DNA from: Mycobacterium malmoense | Lineage (GTDB): Bacteria; Actinomycetota; Actinomycetes; Mycobacteriales; Mycobacteriaceae | NCBI RefSeq assembly: GCF_019645855.1 | Contig: NZ_CP080999.1 | Location: 4,774,001-4,838,000, forward strand | Length of the DNA stretch: 64,000 nucleotides | Direction: 5' to 3' | Part shown: one piece after another, positions 7,887 to 15,479 of the stretch | How positions within the stretch are numbered: the first letter of the stretch is position 1 | How the letters are laid out: every line of letters begins with the position of its first letter | The notes under the pieces: model-generated | What the model was told of the DNA's origin: nothing | The model's database searches: none | The model's input: only the letters and a program-made list of their open reading frames with translations | Program-made: the position numbers and the translations under genes

Positions 7887-9232
7887 CCACCCCCATTGTG
7901 CCGCGGGTTTCCGGCGGCGAAGAAGAGCACGGTCATCTCGAGGAGTTCCGCACCGACCCGATCGGCCTGATGCGGCGTGTTCGCGACGAGTGCGGGGACG
8001 TGGGTTGGTTCCAATTGGCGGACAAGCACGTGATCCTGTTGTCCGGCGCCAAGGCCAACGAGTTCTTTTTCCGTTCGTCCGACGAAGATCTCGACCAGGC
8101 CGAGGCGTATCCGTTCATGACGCCGATCTTCGGCAAGGGCGTCGTGTTCGACGCCAGCCCCGAGCGGCGCAAGGAGATGCTGCACAACTCGGCGCTGCGT
8201 GGCGAGCACATGAAGGGCCACGCCACCACCATCGAGCGCGAAGTGCATCGGATGATCGAAAACTGGGGCGACGAAGGCGAAATCGACCTGCTGGACTTTT
8301 TCGCCGAGTTGACGATCTACACCTCGACGGCGTGTTTGATCGGCATCAAATTCCGCAACGAACTCGACTCGCGATTCGCGAATTATTACCACCTACTCGA
8401 GCGGGGCACCGACCCGCTGTGCTACGTCGACCCGTATCTGCCGATCGAAAGCTTCCGCATACGCGACGAGGCCCGTCAAGGGTTGGTGGCGCTGGTACAA
8501 GATGTCATGAACGGACGGATCGCCAATCCTCCGGCCAACAAGAGCGACCGCGACATGCTCGACGTGCTGGTGTCGATCAAGGACGAGGAGGGCAACGCGC
8601 GGTTTTCGGCCGACGAGGTCACCGGCATGTTCATCTCGTTGATGTTCGCCGGACACCACACCAGTTCGGGCACCTCGGCGTGGACGCTGATCGAGCTGCT
8701 GCGCCACCCGAAAGCCTACGCCGAGGTGATCAAGGAGCTCGACGAGCTCTACGCGGACGGGCAGCCGGTGAATTTCCATGCGCTGCGCCAGATTCCGCAT
8801 CTGGAAAACGTGCTGAAGGAGACGCTGCGGCTACACCCACCGCTCATCATCCTGATGCGGGTGGCCCAGGGCGAGTTCGAGGTCGAGGGGTATCCCATCC
8901 ACAAAGGCGACTACGTCGCGGCCTCCCCGGCGATCTCCAACCGCATTCCCGAGGACTTCCCCGATCCGGATAATTTCGTGCCGGAACGCTACCAGGAGCC
9001 GCGTCAAGAAGACCTGATCAACCGTTGGACGTGGATTCCGTTCGGCGCCGGCCGGCACCGTTGCGTGGGTGCGGCGTTCGCGACCATGCAGATCAAGGCG
9101 ATCTTCTCGGTGTTGTTGCGCCAGTACGAGTTTGAGATGGCTCAGCCGCCGGAAAGCTACCGTAACGACCATTCGAAGATGGTGGTGCAGTTGGCCCGGC
9201 CGGCCAGGGTGCGCTACCGCCGCCGCAAATAG
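7883..9232 (+). CDS. cyp51: Sterol 14-alpha-demethylase-type cytochrome P450
   Basis: A 449-residue P450 of the CYP51 family, very close in size and sequence to the M. tuberculosis enzyme. The family-diagnostic I-helix FAGHHTSSGT is near residue 255. The ExxR lies in KETLRLHPP, and the haem loop FGAGRHRCVGAAFA near 388 carries the Cys ligand. The N-terminal B' region has the conserved Tyr/Phe pattern in AYPFMTPIFG. CYP51 removes the 14-alpha-methyl group of lanosterol-type sterols. Mycobacteria lack a full sterol pathway, so the natural substrate remains uncertain. The 3Fe-4S ferredoxin gene ten bases downstream is the likely electron donor. Confidence 0.97.
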   Translation: MTTPIVPRVSGGEEEHGHLEEFRTDPIGLMRRVRDECGDVGWFQLADKHVILLSGAKANEFFFRSSDEDLDQAEAYPFMTPIFGKGVVFDASPERRKEMLHNSALRGEHMKGHATTIEREVHRMIENWGDEGEIDLLDFFAELTIYTSTACLIGIKFRNELDSRFANYYHLLERGTDPLCYVDPYLPIESFRIRDEARQGLVALVQDVMNGRIANPPANKSDRDMLDVLVSIKDEEGNARFSADEVTGMFISLMFAGHHTSSGTSAWTLIELLRHPKAYAEVIKELDELYADGQPVNFHALRQIPHLENVLKETLRLHPPLIILMRVAQGEFEVEGYPIHKGDYVAASPAISNRIPEDFPDPDNFVPERYQEPRQEDLINRWTWIPFGAGRHRCVGAAFATMQIKAIFSVLLRQYEFEMAQPPESYRNDHSKMVVQLARPARVRYRRRK

Positions 9233-9241
9233 GGGGCGATG

Positions 9242-9448
9242 ATGGGTTATCGCGTGGAAGCCGACCTGGATCTGTGCCAGGGACATGCCATGTGCGAGCT
9301 TGAGGCGCCCGACTATTTCCGGGTTCCCAAGCGCGGCAAGGTCGAAATCCTCGATGCCGAGCCGCCCGAGGAGGCGCGCAAGGAAATCGAGCAGGCCGTG
9401 TGGGCGTGTCCCACCCAGGCACTGTCCATCAAAGAGAAAGAAGACTGA
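9242..9448 (+). CDS. 3Fe-4S ferredoxin, partner of CYP51
   Basis: A 68-residue single-cluster ferredoxin. Cys ligands are visible in DLCQGHAMCE (C-x5-C) and WACPTQAL (the CP motif). The middle position of the first motif is His rather than Cys, the signature of 3Fe-4S P450 ferredoxins. Two in-frame ATGs occur at 9239 and 9242; the second matches the M. tuberculosis Rv0763c start. It lies nine bases after cyp51, so co-expression and electron transfer to CYP51 are likely. Confidence 0.95.
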   Translation: MGYRVEADLDLCQGHAMCELEAPDYFRVPKRGKVEILDAEPPEEARKEIEQAVWACPTQALSIKEKED

Positions 9449-9450
9449 CA

Positions 9451-9996
9451 ATGGCGTCGTTCCAACGCTCAGAGCTCGAGGAGTGGGTGCAGGCCTGGCT
9501 CAAGGCCAACAAGGACTGCGAGAGGGCGGGCGATTGGAAGCCGCTGGCGGACTTCTACGCCCCCGACGCCACCTATGGCTGGAACATCGGGCCCAAGGAA
9601 GACGTGATGTGCGTCGGGATCGACGAGATCCGCGACATCGCGCTCGGCTTGGAAATGGAGGGCCTAGAAAACTGGCAGTACCCGTATCAGAAGGTCATCA
9701 TCGACGACCGGCAGGGCGAGATCGTCGGTTTCTGGAAGCAGGTCGTCGTCGACGGGGACGGCGGCCGGCAGGAGATCTACGGCGTCGGCGGCAGCTGGTT
9801 CCGGCTCAACGCCGACAAGCTCATCGAGTGGCAACGGGACTTCTTCGACTTCGGCCACGTTCAGGCGCTCTATCTGGATTTAATGAAGGCCGGCAAGCTG
9901 TCCAAGGGAATGCAGAAACGGATCGAGCGCAGCCTCGCCGGCGAAAAGCTCCCCGGCTACTACCCGCTGGGAAAGGCGCCCGTTCCGATCTGGTGA
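9451..9996 (+). CDS. SnoaL/NTF2-like conserved protein (Rv0762c-type)
   Basis: A 181-residue protein beginning at the ATG two bases after the ferredoxin stop. The N-terminal part (helix, then DFYAPDATYGWNIGP, WQYPYQKVIID, EIVGFWKQV) has the alternating helix/strand pattern of SnoaL/NTF2-like cone folds, though no catalytic residues can be assigned. A longer frame reaching into the ferredoxin gene is an unlikely alternative start. It corresponds to Rv0762c. Its constant position beside cyp51 suggests an accessory or substrate-handling role in the same pathway. Confidence 0.85.
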   Translation: MASFQRSELEEWVQAWLKANKDCERAGDWKPLADFYAPDATYGWNIGPKEDVMCVGIDEIRDIALGLEMEGLENWQYPYQKVIIDDRQGEIVGFWKQVVVDGDGGRQEIYGVGGSWFRLNADKLIEWQRDFFDFGHVQALYLDLMKAGKLSKGMQKRIERSLAGEKLPGYYPLGKAPVPIW

Positions 9997-10149
9997 GCCG
10001 CTCGGACGAAGCCAACCAAGCATTTGATTTGTCGTGCGCGCTATGCTGACGCGACGGGAGTGCCCTGTGGCACTCGTCACCACCGCTGCCCGGCAGGATG
10101 GGCCAGGTAGTTCTGATCAATTCAAAGGCGAAATGGGGTCAGGTCCAAC

Positions 10150-11277
10150 GTGAAGACAAAAGGCGCACTGATCTGGGAATTCAACCAGCCGTGGTCCATC
10201 GAGGAAATCGAGATCGGCGACCCGCAAGCCCACGAGGTCAAGATCCAGATGGAAGCGGCGGGCATGTGCCACTCCGACCACCACCTGGTCACCGGCGGCA
10301 TCCCGATGGCCGGCTTCCCCGTGCTCGGCGGGCACGAGGGTGCGGGCATCGTCACCGACGTCGGGCCCGGCGTCGAGGACATCGCCCCGGGCGACCACGT
10401 CGTGCTGTCGTTCATCCCTTCGTGCGGGACGTGTCCGACATGTCAGGCGGGCCTGCGCAACCTGTGTGACTTGGGCGCCGGCCTGCTGGGCGGCGTGGCG
10501 GTGTCCGACGGCACGTTCCGCATCCAGGCCCGCGGCCAAAACGTCTACCCCATGACGCTGCTGGGAACGTTCTCGCCGTACATGGTGGTGCACCGCAGCT
10601 CGGTGGTGAAGATCGACCCATCGGTGCCGTTCGAGGTGGCCGCGCTGGTGGGCTGCGGCGTGACCACCGGCTACGGTTCGGCGGTCCGCACCGCCGACAT
10701 CCGGCCGGGTAACGACGTGGCCATCGTCGGTGTCGGCGGTGTCGGGATGGCGGCGCTGCAGGGTGCCGTCAACGCGGGCGCCCGCTACGTCTTCGCGATC
10801 GACCCGGTGGAATGGAAGCGCGACCAAGCCCTGAAATTCGGCGCCACCCACGTCTACCCGGACATCAACGCCGCGCTGGCGGGCATCGCCGAGGTCACCT
10901 ACGGCCTGATGGCCCACAAGGTGGTGGTCACCGTCGGCGAGCTGCAGGGCGCCGACGTCGACAGCTACCTCAACATCACCCAGAAGGGCGGCACCTGCGT
11001 GCTGACCGCCATCGGCAGCCTGCTGGACACCAATGTCACCCTCAACCTGGCCATGCTGACCCTGATGCAGAAGAACCTGCAGGGCACCATCTTCGGCGGC
11101 GGCAACCCGCAGTACGACATCCCGCAGCTGCTGTCGATGTACAAGGCCGGCAAGCTCAACCTGGACGACATGATCACCCGCCAGTACCGCCTCGAGCAGA
11201 TCAACGACGGCTATCAGGACATGCTGGAAGGCAAGAACATTCGCGGCGTCATCCGCTACACGGACGCCGATCGGTAG
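10150..11277 (+). CDS. adhB: Zinc-dependent alcohol dehydrogenase
   Basis: A medium-chain dehydrogenase of 375 residues starting at GTG. Catalytic-zinc ligands are in CHSDHH and GHEGAG. The structural-zinc lobe is intact (CGTCPTCQAGLRNLCDLG). The Rossmann motif GVGGVGMAALQGA lies near residue 195. The extended middle and C-terminal regions resemble the NDMA-dependent/mycothiol-type actinobacterial branch. It corresponds to Rv0761c, annotated adhB. It is 153 bases after the Rv0762c-like gene and is followed by a SnoaL-like gene after 38 bases. It probably oxidises an alcohol generated by the P450 group. Confidence 0.93.
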   Translation: MKTKGALIWEFNQPWSIEEIEIGDPQAHEVKIQMEAAGMCHSDHHLVTGGIPMAGFPVLGGHEGAGIVTDVGPGVEDIAPGDHVVLSFIPSCGTCPTCQAGLRNLCDLGAGLLGGVAVSDGTFRIQARGQNVYPMTLLGTFSPYMVVHRSSVVKIDPSVPFEVAALVGCGVTTGYGSAVRTADIRPGNDVAIVGVGGVGMAALQGAVNAGARYVFAIDPVEWKRDQALKFGATHVYPDINAALAGIAEVTYGLMAHKVVVTVGELQGADVDSYLNITQKGGTCVLTAIGSLLDTNVTLNLAMLTLMQKNLQGTIFGGGNPQYDIPQLLSMYKAGKLNLDDMITRQYRLEQINDGYQDMLEGKNIRGVIRYTDADR

Positions 11278-11315
11278 ACACCCGTCGCAGCGCGCCCGCG
11301 AACGAAGGAGAAACC

Positions 11316-11753
11316 ATGACCCAAACCACAGAGTCTCAGGCATCTCAGGCCTCCCCGGCGCTGACCGCGTCGCAATCGTCATGGCGGTGCGTGCAAGCCC
11401 ACGACCGGGCGGGCTGGCTGGCGCTGATGGCCGACGACGTCGTCATCGAGGACCCGATCGGCAAGTCCGTGACGAATCCGGATGGCACCGGCGTGCGCGG
11501 CAAGGAGGCCGTCGGCAACTTCTTCGACACCAACATCGCGGCCAATCAGTTGACCATCACCTGCGAGGAGACGTTCCCGTCGAGCTCGCCCGACGAGATC
11601 GCTCATATCCTGGTGCTGCACAGCAAGTTTGAGGGCGGCTTCACCAGCACGGTGCGCGGGGTGTTCACCTACAAGGTCAACGACGCGGGCCTGATCACCA
11701 GCATGCGCGGGTACTGGAACCTCGACGTCATGAAATTCGGCAAGGAGGACTGA
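11316..11753 (+). CDS. SnoaL/ketosteroid-isomerase-like protein
   Basis: A 145-residue NTF2-fold protein with a strong ribosome-binding site (GAAGGAG) before the ATG at 11316. Conserved features include DVVIEDPIGKS, the GKEAVGNFFD helix and the HSKFEGGFTSTVRGVFTYKV strands. It corresponds to Rv0760c, which as I recall was characterised as a delta5-3-ketosteroid-isomerase-like steroid-binding protein. Together with CYP51, the alcohol dehydrogenase and SDRs it supports a steroid-like substrate for this gene group. A longer frame upstream overlaps adhB and is rejected. Confidence 0.9.
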   Translation: MTQTTESQASQASPALTASQSSWRCVQAHDRAGWLALMADDVVIEDPIGKSVTNPDGTGVRGKEAVGNFFDTNIAANQLTITCEETFPSSSPDEIAHILVLHSKFEGGFTSTVRGVFTYKVNDAGLITSMRGYWNLDVMKFGKED

Positions 11754-11790
11754 GGCGGGGTCGTCGGATCGCCGAACATATGCTGGGACC

Positions 11791-12195
11791 ATGGCGTCGA
11801 TCTTCACCAAGATCATCAACCGTGAACTGCCCGGCCGCTTCGTTTACGAGGACGACGACATCGTCGCGTTCCTGACGATTGAGCCCATGACGCAGGGCCA
11901 CACGCTGGTGGTGCCGCGCGCCGAGATCGACCAGTGGCAGGACGTCGACGGTGCGGTGTTCGCCCGTGTCATGGCGGTGGGCCAGCTGATCGGCAGGGCC
12001 GTGTGCAAGGCGTTCAAAACCGAGCGTGCGGGGATGATCATCGCCGGGCTGGAAGTGCCGCATCTGCATGTGCACGTGTTCCCCTCCCGCAGCCTGAGCG
12101 ACTTTGGCTTCGCCAACGTCGACCGCAACCCGTCGTCGGAATCCCTCGACGAGGCGCAAGCCAAGATCAAGGCCGCCCTGGCGCAACTGGCATAA
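11791..12195 (+). CDS. HIT-family nucleotide-binding hydrolase
   Basis: A 134-residue histidine-triad protein. The HIT motif HLHVHVFP (H-x-H-x-H) lies near residues 91-98, preceded by the family helix MTQGHTLVVPRAEID. HIT proteins hydrolyse nucleoside phosphoramidates or adenylated compounds. It corresponds to Rv0759c. Its last 29 bases overlap the 3' end of phoR on the other strand, so the two genes converge with no room for a separate terminator. Confidence 0.94.
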   Translation: MASIFTKIINRELPGRFVYEDDDIVAFLTIEPMTQGHTLVVPRAEIDQWQDVDGAVFARVMAVGQLIGRAVCKAFKTERAGMIIAGLEVPHLHVHVFPSRSLSDFGFANVDRNPSSESLDEAQAKIKAALAQLA

Positions 12196-13627
12196 GTGGC
12201 TCCACAAACGCCGGCACGTCGCTGACGCGCGGCAGGGTGACCCGGAAGCAGCAGCCCTCACCGGGCGCGGTCGTCACGCTGACGGTGCCGCCGTGCGCGC
12301 CCACCAACGAGTCGACGATGGACAGCCCCAGTCCGGTACCGCCGCTGGCCCGTGCGCGTGACGAGTCGGTGCGGTAAAACCGCTCGAACACCCGCGACGC
12401 ATCGTGCTGACTCATGCCGGGCCCCTTGTCGGCCACTTCAAGCACCGCATCGTCGCCTTCGGTGCCGACCCGAACGGTGACGTCGGCGCTTGCCGGGGTG
12501 TGCTGTAAGGCGTTGGCGACGAGGTTGCTCAGCACTTGCCGAATCCGCGGTTCATCGCCGAGCACCTCCGGGGTGCCGGGACCGTCGAAGACTTGCATGG
12601 TGATGGTGCGGGTGCGGTCGATCGCCTGCGCGTCGTGCACGGCATCGCTGGCCAGCGCCAGCAAGTCCACCCGATGGTGTTCCAGCGGTCGTTGCACGTC
12701 CAACCGGGCCAGCAGCAGCAAATCGTCCACCAGCAAGCCCATCCGGCTGGCCTCGTTTTCGATCCGGGACAACAGCATGGACACGTCACGGGCGGCGCCC
12801 TGGCGGTACAGTTCCGCGAAGCCGCGGATGGTCGTCAGCGGCGTACGCAGTTCGTGGCTGGCGTCGGTGATGAACCGCCGCATCCGTTCCTCCGAACCGC
12901 GGGCCTTCTCGGCCGAAGACTCCGAGGAAGCCAGCGCCTGCTGTATTTGGGCGAGCATTCCGTTGAGCGCCAACGAAAGTCGGCCCACCTCGGTTCGGGG
13001 ATCACGTTCCGGAACGCGGCGATCCAGCTGGCCCGCGGCGATCGCCGCGGCGGTGTGCTCCACTTCGGTCAGCGGCCGCAGGCTGCGGTGCACCACCGCG
13101 AAGCCGGCGATCCCGACGACGATCAGCACCGCCACCCCGATACCGATCTGCAACCAGACCAGGGAGCTGACGGTGTGCTGGACGTCGGAGAGATCGACCG
13201 CGACGGTGGTCAGGCCATGGGGGCCGCGCACCGACACCGCTCGCCATTGAATATCAGAGCCATTGACCGAGGGCAGGGTCGTCGGATTGGGGCCCACGTC
13301 GTTGTTAGGCGGTAGCGCCGGCTCGGCGTTGCGGTCGTTGATCGCGGTAAACGGGGTGCCGTCGGTGCCGACGCCCCGCACGTAGAACTTCGACGGCGGC
13401 CGACCGGGGTCGGGGCCTTCGTAGGGGGGCGGTGACTGCCGTCGCGGGGCCTGTGCCCAGCCGTGGGAGGCATCGAGCAGCGTCTGGTCGATGCGGCTGA
13501 TCAGGCTGTGCCGCAGCATCGAGGTCACGGCGACGCCGGAGACCGCCAGACCGCACGCCACCAGCGCCAGGGTGGCGGCGACTAAGCCCACCCGTAGCGG
13601 CATTCCGCGTCGAACCTGTTGGGTCAT
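12167..13627 (-). CDS. phoR: Sensor histidine kinase PhoR
   Basis: A 486-residue membrane sensor with two transmembrane helices (about residues 13-37 and 155-180) flanking a periplasmic sensor loop. HAMP follows, then a HisKA domain with the phosphoacceptor His in DASHELRTPLTT, and a HATPase domain with NLVANALQHTP, DKGPGMS and GGTGLGLS boxes. It phosphorylates PhoP, which in M. tuberculosis controls sulfolipid and polyacyltrehalose synthesis, ESX-1 secretion and acid adaptation. It follows phoP by 43 bases. Its 3' end overlaps the convergent HIT gene. Confidence 0.97.
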   Translation of the reverse strand: MTQQVRRGMPLRVGLVAATLALVACGLAVSGVAVTSMLRHSLISRIDQTLLDASHGWAQAPRRQSPPPYEGPDPGRPPSKFYVRGVGTDGTPFTAINDRNAEPALPPNNDVGPNPTTLPSVNGSDIQWRAVSVRGPHGLTTVAVDLSDVQHTVSSLVWLQIGIGVAVLIVVGIAGFAVVHRSLRPLTEVEHTAAAIAAGQLDRRVPERDPRTEVGRLSLALNGMLAQIQQALASSESSAEKARGSEERMRRFITDASHELRTPLTTIRGFAELYRQGAARDVSMLLSRIENEASRMGLLVDDLLLLARLDVQRPLEHHRVDLLALASDAVHDAQAIDRTRTITMQVFDGPGTPEVLGDEPRIRQVLSNLVANALQHTPASADVTVRVGTEGDDAVLEVADKGPGMSQHDASRVFERFYRTDSSRARASGGTGLGLSIVDSLVGAHGGTVSVTTAPGEGCCFRVTLPRVSDVPAFVEPLMPVAPGRP

Positions 13628-13670
13628 TCCTGTCTCTTCTTACTACTTCGCCGAGTGGCCGAGCGTGTGC

Positions 13671-14390
13671 TCAGCGCGGCTCCCGCAGCACATAGCCCAC
13701 CCCCCGCAGGGTGTGCAGCAGCCGCTTCTCCCCGGTGTCGATCTTGCGGCGCAGATACGACACGTAGGACTCGACGACATTCACGTCACCCCCAAAGTCG
13801 TAGCGCCACACATGGTCGAGGATCTTCGGCTTGCTCAGCACCGTGCCCGCGTTGATCACAAAGTAGCGCAGCAACGTGAATTCGGTCGGCGACAGCGACA
13901 CCGGCTGGCCGGCCTTCCACACTTCGTGGGTCTCTTCGTCGAGCTCGATATCCGCGAACGTCAGGCGGGCATTGCGGGGCTCCGCGCCCCCTTTGCCGGC
14001 GCGCCGAAGTATGACCCGCAGGCGGGCGACGACCTCCTCCAGGCTGAACGGCTTTGTCACGTAGTCGTCCCCGCCCAGGGTCAGGCCCGCGATCTTGTCC
14101 TGCAGGGAGTCGCGGGCCGTCAGGAACAAGGCCGGGGCATCGATGCCGTCGGCTCGCAGCCGCCGCAGCACCCCGAAGCCGTCCATCCCGGGCATCATCA
14201 CGTCGAGGATCACCGCGTCGGGGCGGGCGTCGCGCGCGCGATCCAGGGCCTGGGCCCCGTTGGTCGCGGTGTAGACCTCAAACCCTTGAAACTTGAGGCT
14301 CACCGAGAGGAGTTCGACGATGTTGGCCTCGTCGTCGACCACGAGGACGCGCGCCTCCGGTTTGGTTTCGCCTGGGGTAGCCGCTGTCAT
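13671..14390 (-). CDS. phoP: Response regulator PhoP
   Basis: An OmpR-family regulator. The receiver domain (about residues 13-125) shows the acidic pocket VVDDE, the phosphorylation Asp in VILDVMMPGMDG, Thr in FLTARD and Lys in YVTKPF. The winged-helix domain carries the VVESYVSYLRRKID recognition helix and the terminal LLHTLRGVGYVLREPR. The start at 14390 matches the M. tuberculosis protein best; the frame stays open to 14456 without similarity. A direct repeat 68 bases upstream could be an autoregulatory site. phoR follows in the same direction. Confidence 0.97.
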   Translation of the reverse strand: MTAATPGETKPEARVLVVDDEANIVELLSVSLKFQGFEVYTATNGAQALDRARDARPDAVILDVMMPGMDGFGVLRRLRADGIDAPALFLTARDSLQDKIAGLTLGGDDYVTKPFSLEEVVARLRVILRRAGKGGAEPRNARLTFADIELDEETHEVWKAGQPVSLSPTEFTLLRYFVINAGTVLSKPKILDHVWRYDFGGDVNVVESYVSYLRRKIDTGEKRLLHTLRGVGYVLREPR

Positions 14391-14457
14391 GAAGTCACTT
14401 CTGTCCTTTGCTTTGCCTTCCCAATCATTGTGCGATTGCTGAAAGCTCAATGCCAAT

Positions 14458-14475
14458 AGTCTGCTAACAGTCTGC
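14458..14475. promoter_or_regulatory. Direct repeat upstream of phoP, candidate PhoP box
   Basis: AGTCTGC occurs twice with a four-base spacer (AGTCTGCTAACAGTCTGC). The 7-4-7 spacing, 11-base period, is the geometry of PhoP direct-repeat sites. The base content differs from the CACAGC-type consensus I recall, so the assignment is only positional. Confidence 0.35.
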
Positions 14476-14542
14476 CAGGAATCATCGCATCTGCTTGGAA
14501 CGATACGGGTTTACCGGGGCGCGTCGCGAATAGACTCGGGTC

Positions 14543-15277
14543 ATGAACCTCGCCAAAGGCATCGTGTCCCTTGCGACCGCTCCCGCGCGGGCCGGGCTTG
14601 CCGCTGCCGACGCGAGCCTGAACGTCGCTTCGGCGGCGGTGAGTGTGGCGAAGCGGGCCCTGGGTGAGGGCGGCGGCGACGGCGGGACGAACGCGGTGGC
14701 TTCCATGCTGGGGATCGACGATGCGATCGTTCGCGCCAACCGGTTGGCCCGGCTGCTGGACGACGACGCGCCGCTCGGACGGGCCGTGGCGCCCGACGGG
14801 CCGATAGACCGATTGCTGCGCCCGGGCGGGGTGGTTGACCTGCTCACCTCGGAGGGCGGCCTGCTCGATCGGCTGACGGCCGAGGGTGGCGGGCTGCAGC
14901 GCGCGCTGCGGCCCGGTGGACTGGCCGATCAGCTGCTCGCCGAAGACGGGTTGATCGAACGGGTGCTCTCCGAGGACGGGCTGGCCGACCGGCTGCTCTC
15001 CGAAGGCGGGCTGATCGACAAGCTCACCGCCAAGCACGGCCCGCTGGATCAGCTTGCCGACGTCGCCGACACCCTGGCGCGGCTGACGCCCGGGATGGAG
15101 GCGTTGGAGCCCGCCATCGCCACCCTGCAAGACGCCGTCATCTCGCTCACCATGGTGGTCAACCCGCTGAGCAACATCGCCGACCGCATCCCATTCCCGG
15201 GCCGCCGCCCCGGCCGCCGCTCCCCCTCGCGGCCGGTGCGCTCAACACGCATCATCGAAAGCGGCGAAGACCGATAG
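14543..15277 (+). CDS. Conserved mycobacterial protein with amphipathic tandem repeats
   Basis: A 244-residue protein corresponding to Rv0756c, beside phoP as in M. tuberculosis. Residues about 65-165 consist of roughly nine imperfect 11-14-residue repeats of the type GGLxDRLLAE, with the leucine/acid/arginine pattern of amphipathic helices. A hydrophobic-helical stretch around 180-215 and a basic Ser/Pro/Arg tail follow. There is no signal peptide. The pattern suggests a membrane-surface or structural helix-repeat protein. I do not recognise an enzymatic domain, and its function is unknown to me. It is divergent from phoP. Confidence 0.85.
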   Translation: MNLAKGIVSLATAPARAGLAAADASLNVASAAVSVAKRALGEGGGDGGTNAVASMLGIDDAIVRANRLARLLDDDAPLGRAVAPDGPIDRLLRPGGVVDLLTSEGGLLDRLTAEGGGLQRALRPGGLADQLLAEDGLIERVLSEDGLADRLLSEGGLIDKLTAKHGPLDQLADVADTLARLTPGMEALEPAIATLQDAVISLTMVVNPLSNIADRIPFPGRRPGRRSPSRPVRSTRIIESGEDR

Positions 15278-15297
15278 GCTTGCACCCGATTTACCCG

Positions 15298-15369
15298 GCC
15301 TCCTTAGCTCAGTGGTAGAGCACTCGCCTTGTAAGCGAGCGGTCGTCAGTTCAATCCTGACAGGGGGCT
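15298..15369 (+). tRNA. tRNA-Thr (anticodon TGT)
   Basis: A full cloverleaf can be drawn. The acceptor GCCTCCT pairs with AGGGGGC (one G-U); the D arm is GCTC...GAGC, the anticodon stem CTCGC/GCGAG with loop CTTGTAA, and the T arm GTCAG-TTCAATC-CTGAC. The anticodon TGT (15330-15332) reads ACA/ACG threonine codons. CCA is not encoded. It marks the left edge of the accessory region, a typical island anchor. Confidence 0.95.
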
Positions 15370-15479
15370 CTGCGCCGGGCCACGGTTTTTCGTGCTGGGC
15401 GGCGTCGATAAGGTTCGCCGACTGCCAATTTGGCCGCGCGAACTCCGCTTGTCTGAGCGATCTCCTGCCGAGTACACGG

